A stretch of DNA of 64,000 bases from Hymenobacter algoricola (GTDB lineage Bacteria > Bacteroidota > Bacteroidia > Cytophagales > Hymenobacteraceae), in the NCBI RefSeq assembly GCF_039539525.1, contig NZ_BAABDH010000018.1:105123-169122 (forward strand), written 5' to 3'. Shown one piece after another: positions 25,210-32,698 of this stretch (position 1 is the first letter of the stretch; the number at the start of each line of letters is the position of its first letter). The notes beneath the pieces were generated by a model. The model was given only the letters and a program-made list of their open reading frames with translations, had not been told where the DNA came from and made no database searches. A program made the position numbers and the translations under genes.

Positions 25210-25956
25210 ATGCTACAAGACCTAAATGCCCTCACGCCTGCCGAGCTGGCGGAAGCATTACTGACCGAGTGGGAAGCCCGCAACCAACCAGCTTCTTCCG
25301 CCGGGTACAGCGCTTCGCGAAGCCGATTTCTGGCACAGTTTCATCTGCTCAGTCAGCAAGTCCTGCTCTCTGGAGACCTAAGTGTTGATGCTGAAGATGT
25401 CCGCACCGTTCTGTTTCGGGCGAATGGCCTGCAGATTGGCAGCGCCGGCCGCAGTGGGCCAGACCGGGCCTTCCGGGCTGCCGCCGCCGCTATGGAGGCG
25501 TGCCAGCAGGGTGCGTTGGGGCCAGTATCGGCGGGGCCTGCCAACGCGGTGCTCCTCTCTATTATCAGCGCACCATCTGCCGGAATACACATGGATGAGC
25601 TGACAACAATTACGGAATACCTGCAGACGCATGTCGGGCAAGCGGTGGAAGTGCTATTTGGTCATGGCGTCCGGCATCACCTTGCCGAGGAGGTGCAGGT
25701 CAGCGTACTGATCGGTTATGGCTCGTCCTCCGCTCCCACTCCCGCCCTGGCACCCCGGCCAGCTCTGCCGCCGGAAGAAGTATTTCCGGCAGCGGTCCGC
25801 TTAATCGCAGAACACCAGAAAGTAAGTGTTGGCTTTTTGCAGCGTCACCTCGGCACCGGCTACCACCGTACCTGCCGGTTATTGGAGGAATTGGAAGCTG
25901 CGGGGGTTATCAGGCGGCAGGCTGGAGATGGGTATGAGGTAGCAAGAAAAAAATAA
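25210..25956 (+). CDS. FtsZ C-terminal-domain / FtsK-gamma winged-helix fusion protein
   Basis: A 248-residue protein that joins two cell-division modules. Residues about 56-171 line up with the C-terminal (tubulin-C) domain of FtsZ: DAEDVRTVLFRANGLQIGSA matches the FADVRTVM...GSG strand, then SGPDRAFRAAAAA, NAVLLSIISAPSAGIHMDEL and EEVQVSVLIGYG. No GTP-binding half precedes it; the first 55 residues are helical (TPAELAEALLTEWEARNQ). After a Pro/Ala linker (172-187), residues 188-248 match FtsK gamma: VFPAAVRLIAEHQKVSVGFL, QRHLGTGYHRTCRLLEELEA, GVIRRQAG. FtsK gamma binds DNA and, in FtsK, recruits XerCD. Function of this fusion is unknown. Identification is by eye. A PD-(D/E)XK nuclease gene follows after 99 bp. 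Confidence 0.75.
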   Translation: MLQDLNALTPAELAEALLTEWEARNQPASSAGYSASRSRFLAQFHLLSQQVLLSGDLSVDAEDVRTVLFRANGLQIGSAGRSGPDRAFRAAAAAMEACQQGALGPVSAGPANAVLLSIISAPSAGIHMDELTTITEYLQTHVGQAVEVLFGHGVRHHLAEEVQVSVLIGYGSSSAPTPALAPRPALPPEEVFPAAVRLIAEHQKVSVGFLQRHLGTGYHRTCRLLEELEAAGVIRRQAGDGYEVARKK

Positions 25957-26043
25957 ATCCTTGCTTGAATATATAATCTTCACGATTTATAAACTCGCCA
26001 AAATATAAACCCCAAGGCAATACAGACTCCACTTAAAACCTTC

Positions 26044-26051
26044 TACTTTCG
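26044..26051 (+). promoter_or_regulatory. Possible -7 motif before the nuclease gene
   Basis: TACTTTCG resembles TAnnTTTG and lies 4 bp before the start codon, which would give a nearly leaderless transcript. The 95-bp gap around it is markedly AT-rich. No -33 TTG is seen at the right distance. Confidence 0.3.
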
Positions 26052-26055
26052 CTTC

Positions 26056-27264
26056 ATGCAACAACTACAACACCTACTCGATAAGCTAGAGCTTATTCGT
26101 CTACGCCAGGAAGGCCGGCAATCTACAGACTCGTTCAATATCTTTCGCTTGCTACGCCCGGAGCATGACGAAGTAAACCTGCACTCCCGCTTTCTTCATG
26201 AGCTGCTAAATCCCAAAGGCAGTCACGGTATGGAAGACGCTTTCTTGCGGCTGTTTGCCGTTGAATGCGAACTGCCGTCTTTGAGCTATGATACCGTACA
26301 GGTTTTGCGCGAGCACGCCAATATTGACATCCTTATACAGGACCGTCATCAGGCCATCGTTATCGAGAACAAGATTTACGCTGGCGACCAGCACGAGCAG
26401 CTTAAGCGATACCACGACATCGTGGTGCGTTCACTCCGCACCCCTACCCTGTTCTATCTCACTCTTGATGGGAATCCTCCCTCTGACTGGTCAGTCGGGG
26501 ATTTGCAAGCAGAAGTAAGGTGCCTGGCCTATTCGCAGGAAATTGACAGGTGGCTGACTGCTTGCATAAAAGAAGCGGCCCTGAAGCCCTCCGTACGCGA
26601 AACAATAATACAGTACCAACAACTAATCCATCAATTAACCGGCAAGACCATGAACGAAGAAGAAAAACAGCAGGTGCTTACTCTAATGGCCAAGGACAAT
26701 AATGCCGAGCAAGCTGCTATTATCGCTCGCAACTGGAGCCACGTGCGGTGGCATACAGAGTGGGATTTCTGGAATGAGTTACTTGCCTTGGTTGAAAATA
26801 AATACGAGGTATCTACTATCGGTAAATTTTCTGACGAATCTATATCAAGAACAGTACATGGGAGTAGAAATAGGAGCCCCTGGTATGGGCTAAGTTTCTG
26901 TGTAGGCAATCTACATGGAGCAGGCGTTAATGTTAGAATAGAGCGTAACGAGGGACCGATATATTATGGCTATCCATATCCATTCGATGAAACTCAAACT
27001 GAGCTTCGCTCAAAAATAAAGATGGCTATCGAACCATTGACAACACAACACTCCCCGTCTTGGGCTGGTTTGAAGTCCAATAACACCGAAATCGATTTTG
27101 AGTCATTTAACACTCCTGTCACACTTCAACTCGCAAATCCTGAGAAGCGAAGAATCATTGTTAGCCAGTTTTTTCAGGAGTTGCAGGAATTCATAGCTGT
27201 AACACAAATAGCACTACAACAGCAATTTAATTCTGATTTCACTCCGGTTCAAACGCCTGCGTAA
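26056..27264 (+). CDS. PD-(D/E)XK nuclease family protein (PDDEXK_4 type)
   Basis: A 402-residue putative nuclease. The N-terminal half has the PDDEXK_4 (PF14281) pattern: an N-terminal NLHSRFLHELLNPKGSHG motif (41-58), then catalytic Asp91 in NIDILI and Glu104-x-Lys106 in VIENKI, with Gln112 in the following helix (GDQHEQLKRY). The C-terminal half (about 230-400) is a separate domain I do not recognise, with NRSPWYGLSFCVG and YGYPYPFDETQTELRSKI. Base composition is clearly AT-richer than neighbours, especially from 26760 to 27240, a sign of horizontal transfer. The next gene, a WYL regulator, starts 4 bp after the stop, so the two are probably co-transcribed. Confidence 0.82.
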   Translation: MQQLQHLLDKLELIRLRQEGRQSTDSFNIFRLLRPEHDEVNLHSRFLHELLNPKGSHGMEDAFLRLFAVECELPSLSYDTVQVLREHANIDILIQDRHQAIVIENKIYAGDQHEQLKRYHDIVVRSLRTPTLFYLTLDGNPPSDWSVGDLQAEVRCLAYSQEIDRWLTACIKEAALKPSVRETIIQYQQLIHQLTGKTMNEEEKQQVLTLMAKDNNAEQAAIIARNWSHVRWHTEWDFWNELLALVENKYEVSTIGKFSDESISRTVHGSRNRSPWYGLSFCVGNLHGAGVNVRIERNEGPIYYGYPYPFDETQTELRSKIKMAIEPLTTQHSPSWAGLKSNNTEIDFESFNTPVTLQLANPEKRRIIVSQFFQELQEFIAVTQIALQQQFNSDFTPVQTPA

Positions 27265-27268
27265 AGTA

Positions 27269-28168
27269 ATGCCCGCCCACGCCCACCTGCGCCGCCAGTT
27301 CCACCTCATCCAGCGGCTGCAACAGGCGCGGGGGCGGGCTATTCCGTTCGCGGAGCTGCAACGCTACCTGCTGGAAAGCACCAGCGTCGGCGACTTCAGC
27401 GGCGGCTATCAGCTGCGCACGTTTCAGCGCGAAATTCCGCTGATGGCCGAAAACTTCGGCGTAACCATCCGCCACCAGCGGGGCCAAGGCTATTGCATTG
27501 CCGAAACTGACCCGCTACTGCCAGAGCAACAGCGGCTGCTGGAGGCGTTTGAGCTGCAGGAGTTCCTGCGGCTGCCAGCGGCGCTGGTTTCCTTCGTGCA
27601 GACGGAGCCACGCCGGCCGCTGGGCCTGGAGTATCTGCGGCCAATTTTGCAGGCAGCCCAAGCCCGTCAGGTTGTGGAGCTGGAGTATCAGAAGCACTGG
27701 GACGACCAACCCCACCGTCGCACCATTGGCCCGTTGCTTCTGCGCGAGTTTCGGGGGCGCTGGTACGTGGTGGCCGTGATGGTGGGCAGCGGCCGCCTGG
27801 CCTGCTTCGGCCTTGACCGGATTCATCACCTGTTGCCCTCTTCCGACCAATTCAGTCCCCCACCCGCCTTTGACGCGGCCACTTACTTCACCCACTGCTT
27901 CGGCATCACCCGCCCTACGGACGGAGAAGAACCCCAGGAAATTCGGTTGCGCTTCGAGCCCGTGCAGGGGCGCTATGCGCTGAGCTATCCACTACACGCC
28001 TCTCAGCAAGTGGTAGCAGTTGATGAAGACGCTATCAGCATCCAGCTTACCGTCTACGATACCCACGACCTGCGCATGGAATTACTCAGCTACGGCCCCG
28101 AAGTAGAGGTGCTGGCACCCGCCAGCCTCCGCGCGTGGGTAAGAGAAGCCCACGCCGCCCACCGCTGA
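27269..28168 (+). CDS. WYL-domain transcriptional regulator
   Basis: A 299-residue WYL-family protein. An N-terminal DeoR-like winged helix (residues 1-75: FHLIQRLQQARGRAIPFAEL ... YQLRTFQREIPLMAENFGV) is followed by a WYL domain around 130-215 with RPLGLEYLRPILQAA, VVELEYQKH, GRWYVVAVMVGSGRLACFGLDRI, and a WCX-type C-terminal segment ending in VEVLAPASLRAWVREAH. WYL domains bind nucleic acids or nucleotides and often regulate phage-defence loci. The gene starts 4 bp after the nuclease stop. GC is back to the chromosomal level, unlike the nuclease gene. It may control the nuclease operon. Confidence 0.88.
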   Translation: MPAHAHLRRQFHLIQRLQQARGRAIPFAELQRYLLESTSVGDFSGGYQLRTFQREIPLMAENFGVTIRHQRGQGYCIAETDPLLPEQQRLLEAFELQEFLRLPAALVSFVQTEPRRPLGLEYLRPILQAAQARQVVELEYQKHWDDQPHRRTIGPLLLREFRGRWYVVAVMVGSGRLACFGLDRIHHLLPSSDQFSPPPAFDAATYFTHCFGITRPTDGEEPQEIRLRFEPVQGRYALSYPLHASQQVVAVDEDAISIQLTVYDTHDLRMELLSYGPEVEVLAPASLRAWVREAHAAHR

Positions 28169-28180
28169 CCATTGGGCACA

Positions 28181-28228
28181 TATCAACAAAAACAGCCACT
28201 CTGCTCAGGGTGGCTGTTTTTGTTGATA
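28181..28228. terminator. Long bidirectional terminator
   Basis: A perfect 19-bp stem (28181-28199 with 28210-28228) and a 10-base loop, with an A-rich left arm and T-rich right arm. It separates the WYL gene from convergent gyrB. Confidence 0.9.
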
Positions 28229-28260
28229 ATATTAAAGCCAAAAAGGGGAATCTGAGCCGG

Positions 28261-28304
28261 CCACAAAATCCGTGGAATCCGAAAAATCCGCCGGAATCCG
28301 TGGT
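28261..28304. repeat. AATCCG micro-repeat
   Basis: Four AATCCG/ATCCGNNGG units in about 40 bp (AAATCCGTGG, AATCCGAAAA, ATCCGCCGG, AATCCGTGG) just after the gyrB stop. Similar short AATCCG-type direct repeats occur in intergenic DNA of Bacteroidota. No function is evident. Confidence 0.5.
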
Positions 28305-30281
28305 CTACACATCCAGCTTGGCGTACTTGGCGTTCTTCTCAATGAACTCGCGCCGGGGCGGTACCTCGTCGCCCATCAGCATGGAGAACAGGTGGTCGGC
28401 TTCCACGCCGGAGTCCACATCCACGCGCTTCAGGGAGCGAGTGTCGGGCTGCATGGTGGTGGTCCAGAGCTGCTCGGCGTTCATCTCGCCCAGGCCTTTG
28501 TAGCGCTGCACGTTCACCGTTTCGGGCTTGCCGCGGCCCAGCTCTTCCTGCGCGGCGGAGCGTTCCTGCTCGGTCCAGCAGTAGCGCTCTTCCTTGCCGC
28601 GCTTCACCAGGTAGAGCGGCGGCAGGGCAATGTAGATGTAGCCCTTGTCGATCAGCTCGCGCATATAGCGGAAGAAGAACGTCAGGATCAGCGTCCGGAT
28701 GTGGGAGCCGTCGATATCAGCATCGGTCATGATGATGACCTTGTGGTAGCGCAGCTTGTCCAGGTTCAGCGAGCGGGTGGTGCTGCCGTCGTCCTCGTCG
28801 GTCTTCTTCTCGAAGCTCACGCCGAGGGCCGTAATCATATTACGGATTTCCTCGTTTTCGTAGATGCGGTGCTCCTGGGCTTTCTCCACGTTGAGGATCT
28901 TACCGCGTAGGGGCAGAATAGCCTGGAACGCCCGGTTGCGGCCCTGCTTGGCGGTGCCGCCAGCCGAGTCGCCTTCCACCAGATACAGCTCGCACAGCGC
29001 CGGGTCCGATTCCGAGCAGTCGGCCAGCTTGCCGGGCAGGGAGTTGGAGCCCAGCACCGATTTGCGCTGCACCATCTCGCGGGCCTTGCGGGCCGCCACG
29101 CGGGCTTTGGCCGCCAAGATCACCTTCTCAACGATGATGCGGGCCTCCTTGGGGTTTTCCTCCAGGTACTGGTTGAGAATCTCGCCTACCACCTGATTCA
29201 CGGCGCCGCTCACTTCGGAGTTGCCCAGCTTGCCCTTGGTCTGGCCTTCAAACTTAGGCTCCTGCACCTTCACCGAAATAACGGCCGTGAGGCCCTCGCG
29301 GAAGTCGTCGCCCTGAATCTCAATTTTGGCTTTGGCGACCTCCCCCGATTTCTCGGCGTAGGCCTTCAGCACCCGCGTAATGGCCGAGCGGAAGCCCGCC
29401 ACGTGGGTACCGCCCTCGTGGGTGTTGATGTTGTTGACGTAGGAGAAGATGTGCTCCTGATATGAGTCGTTGTACTGGAAGGCCACTTCCACCGGGATGC
29501 CGCGCTCGGTAGCCACGTACACGGGCCGCGTCATCAGCACGGTGCGGCTGTTGTCGAGGTACTGCACATACTCGGCCACGCCGCCCTGGGAGTAGAACTC
29601 GTCGCGCTGCTCCTCGCCCCCATCGGCCGGGGTGCGCAGGTCAGTCAGCACGATGCGGATACCGCGGTTCAGGTAAGCCAGTTCGCGCAGGCGGGTGGCA
29701 ATCCGCTCGTAGGAGTACACCAGCGTTTCATCGAAGATGGAAGGGTCGGGCTGGAACATAACCCGGGTACCGCGGCCCGTGCTGTCGCCTATCTCCCGCA
29801 CATCGTAGAGGGGCACGCCGATGTGGTATTCCTGCTCGTACACGTGGCCATCGCGCTCCACGGTTACGTGGGTGTGGGTGCTCAGCGCATTCACGCACGA
29901 TACGCCGACGCCGTGCAGGCCCCCGGAGGTCTTGTAGCTGTTCTTGTCGAACTTACCCCCGGCGTGCAGCACGGTGAGGGCAATTTCGAGGGCTGACTTA
30001 CCGAATTTCTGGTTGATACCCACGGGAATACCGCGGCCGTTGTCCTGGACGGATATGGCGTTGCCGGGATGAATATGGACCTCGATATGGTCGCACTGCC
30101 CGGCCAGCGCTTCATCGATAGAGTTATCGACAACTTCCCAAACCAGGTGGTGCAGCCCTTTCGTGCCCGTATCGCCGATGTACATAGACGGCCGCTTGCG
30201 CACGGCCTCCAGGCCTTCCAATACCTGAATACTATCGGCAGAGTACTGATCGTCGACTTTGTTTACTTTCGGTTCGCTCAT
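28305..30281 (-). CDS. gyrB: DNA gyrase subunit B
   Basis: A 658-residue GyrB. GHKL ATPase motifs: YIGDTGTKGLHHLVWEVVDN near residue 35, DNGRGIPVG near 80, and TSGGLHGVGVSCVNALS near 115. The TOPRIM part has YLVEGDSAGGTAKQG near 430 and IMTDADIDGSHIRTL near 515, and the C-terminus has RYKGLGEMNAEQLW and ends in LFSMLMGDEVPPRREFIE. Length is typical for Bacteroidota, which lack the 170-residue insert of E. coli GyrB. ATP-dependent negative supercoiling with GyrA, whose gene is not in the window. Confidence 0.97.
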   Translation of the reverse strand: MSEPKVNKVDDQYSADSIQVLEGLEAVRKRPSMYIGDTGTKGLHHLVWEVVDNSIDEALAGQCDHIEVHIHPGNAISVQDNGRGIPVGINQKFGKSALEIALTVLHAGGKFDKNSYKTSGGLHGVGVSCVNALSTHTHVTVERDGHVYEQEYHIGVPLYDVREIGDSTGRGTRVMFQPDPSIFDETLVYSYERIATRLRELAYLNRGIRIVLTDLRTPADGGEEQRDEFYSQGGVAEYVQYLDNSRTVLMTRPVYVATERGIPVEVAFQYNDSYQEHIFSYVNNINTHEGGTHVAGFRSAITRVLKAYAEKSGEVAKAKIEIQGDDFREGLTAVISVKVQEPKFEGQTKGKLGNSEVSGAVNQVVGEILNQYLEENPKEARIIVEKVILAAKARVAARKAREMVQRKSVLGSNSLPGKLADCSESDPALCELYLVEGDSAGGTAKQGRNRAFQAILPLRGKILNVEKAQEHRIYENEEIRNMITALGVSFEKKTDEDDGSTTRSLNLDKLRYHKVIIMTDADIDGSHIRTLILTFFFRYMRELIDKGYIYIALPPLYLVKRGKEERYCWTEQERSAAQEELGRGKPETVNVQRYKGLGEMNAEQLWTTTMQPDTRSLKRVDVDSGVEADHLFSMLMGDEVPPRREFIEKNAKYAKLDV

Positions 30282-30317
30282 GTGTAACGCTCTTGTTGCA
30301 GCTTATTTGCTTACTTA

Positions 30318-30325
30318 CAAAGATA
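30318..30325 (-). promoter_or_regulatory. Bacteroidota -7 promoter motif for gyrB
   Basis: On the minus strand TATCTTTG, exact TAnnTTTG, 36 bp before the gyrB start. TGG at about 20 bp upstream may act as -33. Confidence 0.55.
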
Positions 30326-30463
30326 CCTATTTTATCCGGTTTTTGCCAGCTTCCCGGCGTTTGCGGGCGGGTCAGCAGCAACCGAAAACAGGCTTTTAAA
30401 TGTCGTCACGGCATTTTTCGGACCCCAGCCCCTTTGCTCCCGGATCGGCGTAACCGAGCAACA

Positions 30464-30495
30464 AAAAAGCTCCTTCCATAAGGAAGGAGCTTTTT
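30464..30495 (-). terminator. Terminator of the T9SS-secreted protein gene
   Basis: 14-bp stem AAAAAGCTCCTTCC / GGAAGGAGCTTTTT with a 4-base loop; on the minus strand it is followed by T residues. It separates the upstream secreted-protein gene from gyrB. Confidence 0.88.
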
Positions 30496-30519
30496 GAAAA
30501 AGCGAAGCGTTTCGCGGGG

Positions 30520-31935
30520 TTACTCAATCACCAGCTTCTGCTGAGCGACGCCGTTTTCGGTGCGCAGCTCCAGCGTGTAGAGGCCGGCTTTCTCCTTGCT
30601 CAGGTCCACCGTCGAGAGCTGCGAGGCAATGGCCGTAGCGTTCAGGGTCTGGCTCAGCACCAGGCGGCCAACGGCGTCGAACACGCGCACCGAAGTACCG
30701 GCTTTGATGCCCGTAGCCAGCTGCAGGTTGAATACGCCCGAAGCGCTGGGGTTAGGATAAACCGACAGCGCCTTCTGCAGCTCCGCGTTGCGGTTGCCCA
30801 GAATGGTCGCGTTGGCTTTGTACACGCCCCCGACGCCGTTGGCATCCGTACGTGCGCCGGCATAACCCACCGTGCGGCTAATGAAATCAACCGATGAATA
30901 GTAATTCCGGCGGTCAATATCAATCCAAGTCAGGCCGTTGTTGGTGGAGTAGGAGGAGCCATAATCAGCGGTAGTAGCAACCGGCAAAACAGAAGACCCC
31001 ACGCTAATCAGCATATTCGTACCCGGTACTGCGTCAATGTCGAAGCAGTTGAAGTTACCCGTATAAGCGCGAGGAGTCCAAGTAGCACCGCCATCAGTGG
31101 TACCAATCAGGTTTATACCGCCTGTTGTGGAGGCATTGAAAGCAATACCATTGTTCTGATCGGTAAAAGCGATTTTGCTAACAGAACCCACCAGAGTCGT
31201 TTGGACTGAAGCCGTCCAGGTCAGACCGCGGTCCGTCGATTTCAGGATGCGGGTTGGAATACCGGAATTCTGATCTGAGGGGTTTGACAGGTTAGTAGTG
31301 CCCGCCCAAATAGTGTTACCCAACGCAAAGTACGAGCCTACCAAGCCGTATTCGCCGGGCCCCAGCGGCGCCGGAGTGTTGGAAGAAGGTACGCGCACCC
31401 AGGTATTGCCGCCGTTGCTAGTGGTGTAGATTTCAAAGTAAGCAGCACCCGGACCGTTCGGGTCGCCCAGGCAAACACCGTTGTTGGCATCGAAGAAGTA
31501 CACCCAGTTGTTGAAGCCCGCCGGAGCAGCAAACTGCGAAATGGTCGTGGACTTGGTCCAGGAATTGCCGCCGTTGGTGGTTTTCACCACTTCACCGCCA
31601 CCGGCTGCGCCAAACTGCGCCACGAAGGCCGTGTTGCCGTCCAGCGCGTGAATACCAGCGGCCTGGTAGTTAGCCGCGCCGGTGACGGCGTTGAACGACC
31701 AAGTCGAACCGCCGTTGATGGTGCGCGTGAACAGGTTGGTGGAAGCTCCATCAACGCTTTCCTGAATCAGTTGCCAAGCGACCTGCTCGCTCACCGTCTG
31801 AATCTGACGGGATAAGAAGTTAGGCGGCGTTGCGGCGCCGGTCGTGTTCTGCAGCGTCCATTTCGAGTTGGTTTGCGCCTGCGCCGAAAAGGCTAATCCG
31901 CAGAGTAAGGCCAGAGGGAGTAAGTTTTTTTTCAT
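30520..31935 (-). CDS. T9SS-secreted BNR/Ycf48-like repeat protein
   Basis: A 471-residue secreted protein. Residues 1-20 are a signal peptide (LLPLALLCGLAFSAQAQ). The body contains repeated Asp/Gly-Gly-x-(S/T)-W turns of BNR or photosystem-assembly (Ycf48-like) propellers: GGSTWSF, GGNSWTKST, GGNTWVRV, DRGLTWTASV, DGGATWTPRA and NNGLTWIDI. The last 80 residues are a type A T9SS sorting domain (VYPNPSASGVFNL ... GLYTLELRTENGVAQQKLVIE), which is cleaved on export through the Por system. Base 31935 was chosen because it starts the signal peptide. Substrate or binding target unknown. Confidence 0.88.
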   Translation of the reverse strand: MKKNLLPLALLCGLAFSAQAQTNSKWTLQNTTGAATPPNFLSRQIQTVSEQVAWQLIQESVDGASTNLFTRTINGGSTWSFNAVTGAANYQAAGIHALDGNTAFVAQFGAAGGGEVVKTTNGGNSWTKSTTISQFAAPAGFNNWVYFFDANNGVCLGDPNGPGAAYFEIYTTSNGGNTWVRVPSSNTPAPLGPGEYGLVGSYFALGNTIWAGTTNLSNPSDQNSGIPTRILKSTDRGLTWTASVQTTLVGSVSKIAFTDQNNGIAFNASTTGGINLIGTTDGGATWTPRAYTGNFNCFDIDAVPGTNMLISVGSSVLPVATTADYGSSYSTNNGLTWIDIDRRNYYSSVDFISRTVGYAGARTDANGVGGVYKANATILGNRNAELQKALSVYPNPSASGVFNLQLATGIKAGTSVRVFDAVGRLVLSQTLNATAIASQLSTVDLSKEKAGLYTLELRTENGVAQQKLVIE

Positions 31936-32082
31936 GAAGGGGAAAAAGTGAGTGGTAGGGAGGTGCAACCCTGGTTGGAATCGATGGCAAGCTAAGACTT
32001 TTTCTATATGCAAAAGCCACCGCAGGGATCAGCAATCTACTGCTTTTCCTAAAAAAATACCAGCAAAGCGCAACGATAAAAG

Positions 32083-32122
32083 CAAAAAAAGCCCCGACTA
32101 TCGGGGCGACAGTCAGGGCTTT
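32083..32122 (-). terminator. Terminator of the tRNA array
   Basis: Imperfect stem AAAAGCCCCGACTATC / GACAGTCAGGGCTTTT with a short loop; on the minus strand it is followed by a run of T. It lies 13 bp after the tRNA-Arg 3' end. Confidence 0.75.
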
Positions 32123-32134
32123 TCAGGTACAACG

Positions 32135-32208
32135 TGGCCCCGATGTGATTCGAACACATGACCGGCTGCTTAGAAGGCAGCTGCTCTATCCAGCTGAGCT
32201 ACGGGGTC
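32135..32208 (-). tRNA. tRNA-Arg (UCU)
   Basis: 74-nt cloverleaf on the minus strand. The anticodon stem GCTGC/GCAGC encloses CTTCTAA, giving anticodon UCU. T loop TTCGAAT is standard. The acceptor stem has one A-C mismatch at the second pair (GACCCCG with CGGGGCC). CCA is not encoded. Confidence 0.95.
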
Positions 32209-32258
32209 AAAAACAAATAGCCGCCTGCCCCGAAGGCGGGCTGACGGCTACATTGAAG

Positions 32259-32332
32259 TCGGGGTGGCAGGATTCGAACCTGCGGCCTCCTGCTCCCAAA
32301 GCAGGCGCGATACCGGGCTACGCTACACCCCG
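32259..32332 (-). tRNA. tRNA-Pro (UGG)
   Basis: 74-nt cloverleaf on the minus strand with perfect acceptor stem CGGGGTG/CACCCCG. Anticodon stem CCTGC/GCAGG encloses TTTGGGA, giving UGG. T loop TTCGAAT. Confidence 0.96.
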
Positions 32333-32416
32333 AAAAGAAATGTTGAATTTTAGCGGTTGGCTTCTGAATGACCGGCACTCAAAACGCAACCGCCAAAATT
32401 CAACATTCCGGAAATG

Positions 32417-32504
32417 TGGAGAGAGGGGGATTCGAACCCCCGGTAACCTTTAGAGCTACGGCAGTTTAGCAAACTACTGGTTTCAGCCACTCACCCATCT
32501 CTCC
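32417..32504 (-). tRNA. tRNA-Ser (GCU)
   Basis: 88-nt class II tRNA on the minus strand. Acceptor GGAGAGA/TCTCTCC; anticodon stem GTAGT/ACTGC encloses TTGCTAA, giving GCU. The long variable arm (GTAGCTCTAAAGGTTAC region) is typical for serine. First tRNA of a Ser-Pro-Arg array read from one promoter. Confidence 0.95.
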
Positions 32505-32535
32505 AGAAAGGCTGCTCTTCCGTCCGAAGAGTGCG

Positions 32536-32563
32536 CAAATATACGACTAGTCCCGAAAAACAA
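32536..32563 (-). promoter_or_regulatory. Promoter of the tRNA array
   Basis: Minus-strand TATATTTG (32536-32543) matches TAnnTTTG, with TTG (32561-32563) 17 bp upstream as the -33 element. It lies 32 bp before tRNA-Ser. Confidence 0.65.
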
Positions 32564-32620
32564 ACTCTCCGAAAAAAAATAACTTCTTTTGCCAAACCCG
32601 CCGCAAGCCCCGCCAGGGCC

Positions 32621-32628
32621 TATCTTTG
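32621..32628 (+). promoter_or_regulatory. Bacteroidota -7 promoter motif before the VWA gene
   Basis: TATCTTTG, an exact TAnnTTTG match, 70 bp upstream of the VWA start. The only TTG upstream is about 29 bp away, longer than usual. Confidence 0.5.
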
Positions 32629-32698
32629 CCCTCTCACGAATGCTGCCCGCGGCCCGTTTCCGAATGAACGCTAACCAGTTGGCTCCCCGCCTGCGCCT

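Noticed and set aside
25210..25956. A second ftsZ for cell division
   Set aside because: The whole GTP-binding half is missing; only the C-terminal domain is present.
32145..32453. Open frame across the tRNA genes
   Set aside because: It overlaps two complete tRNA genes and part of a third on the other strand.
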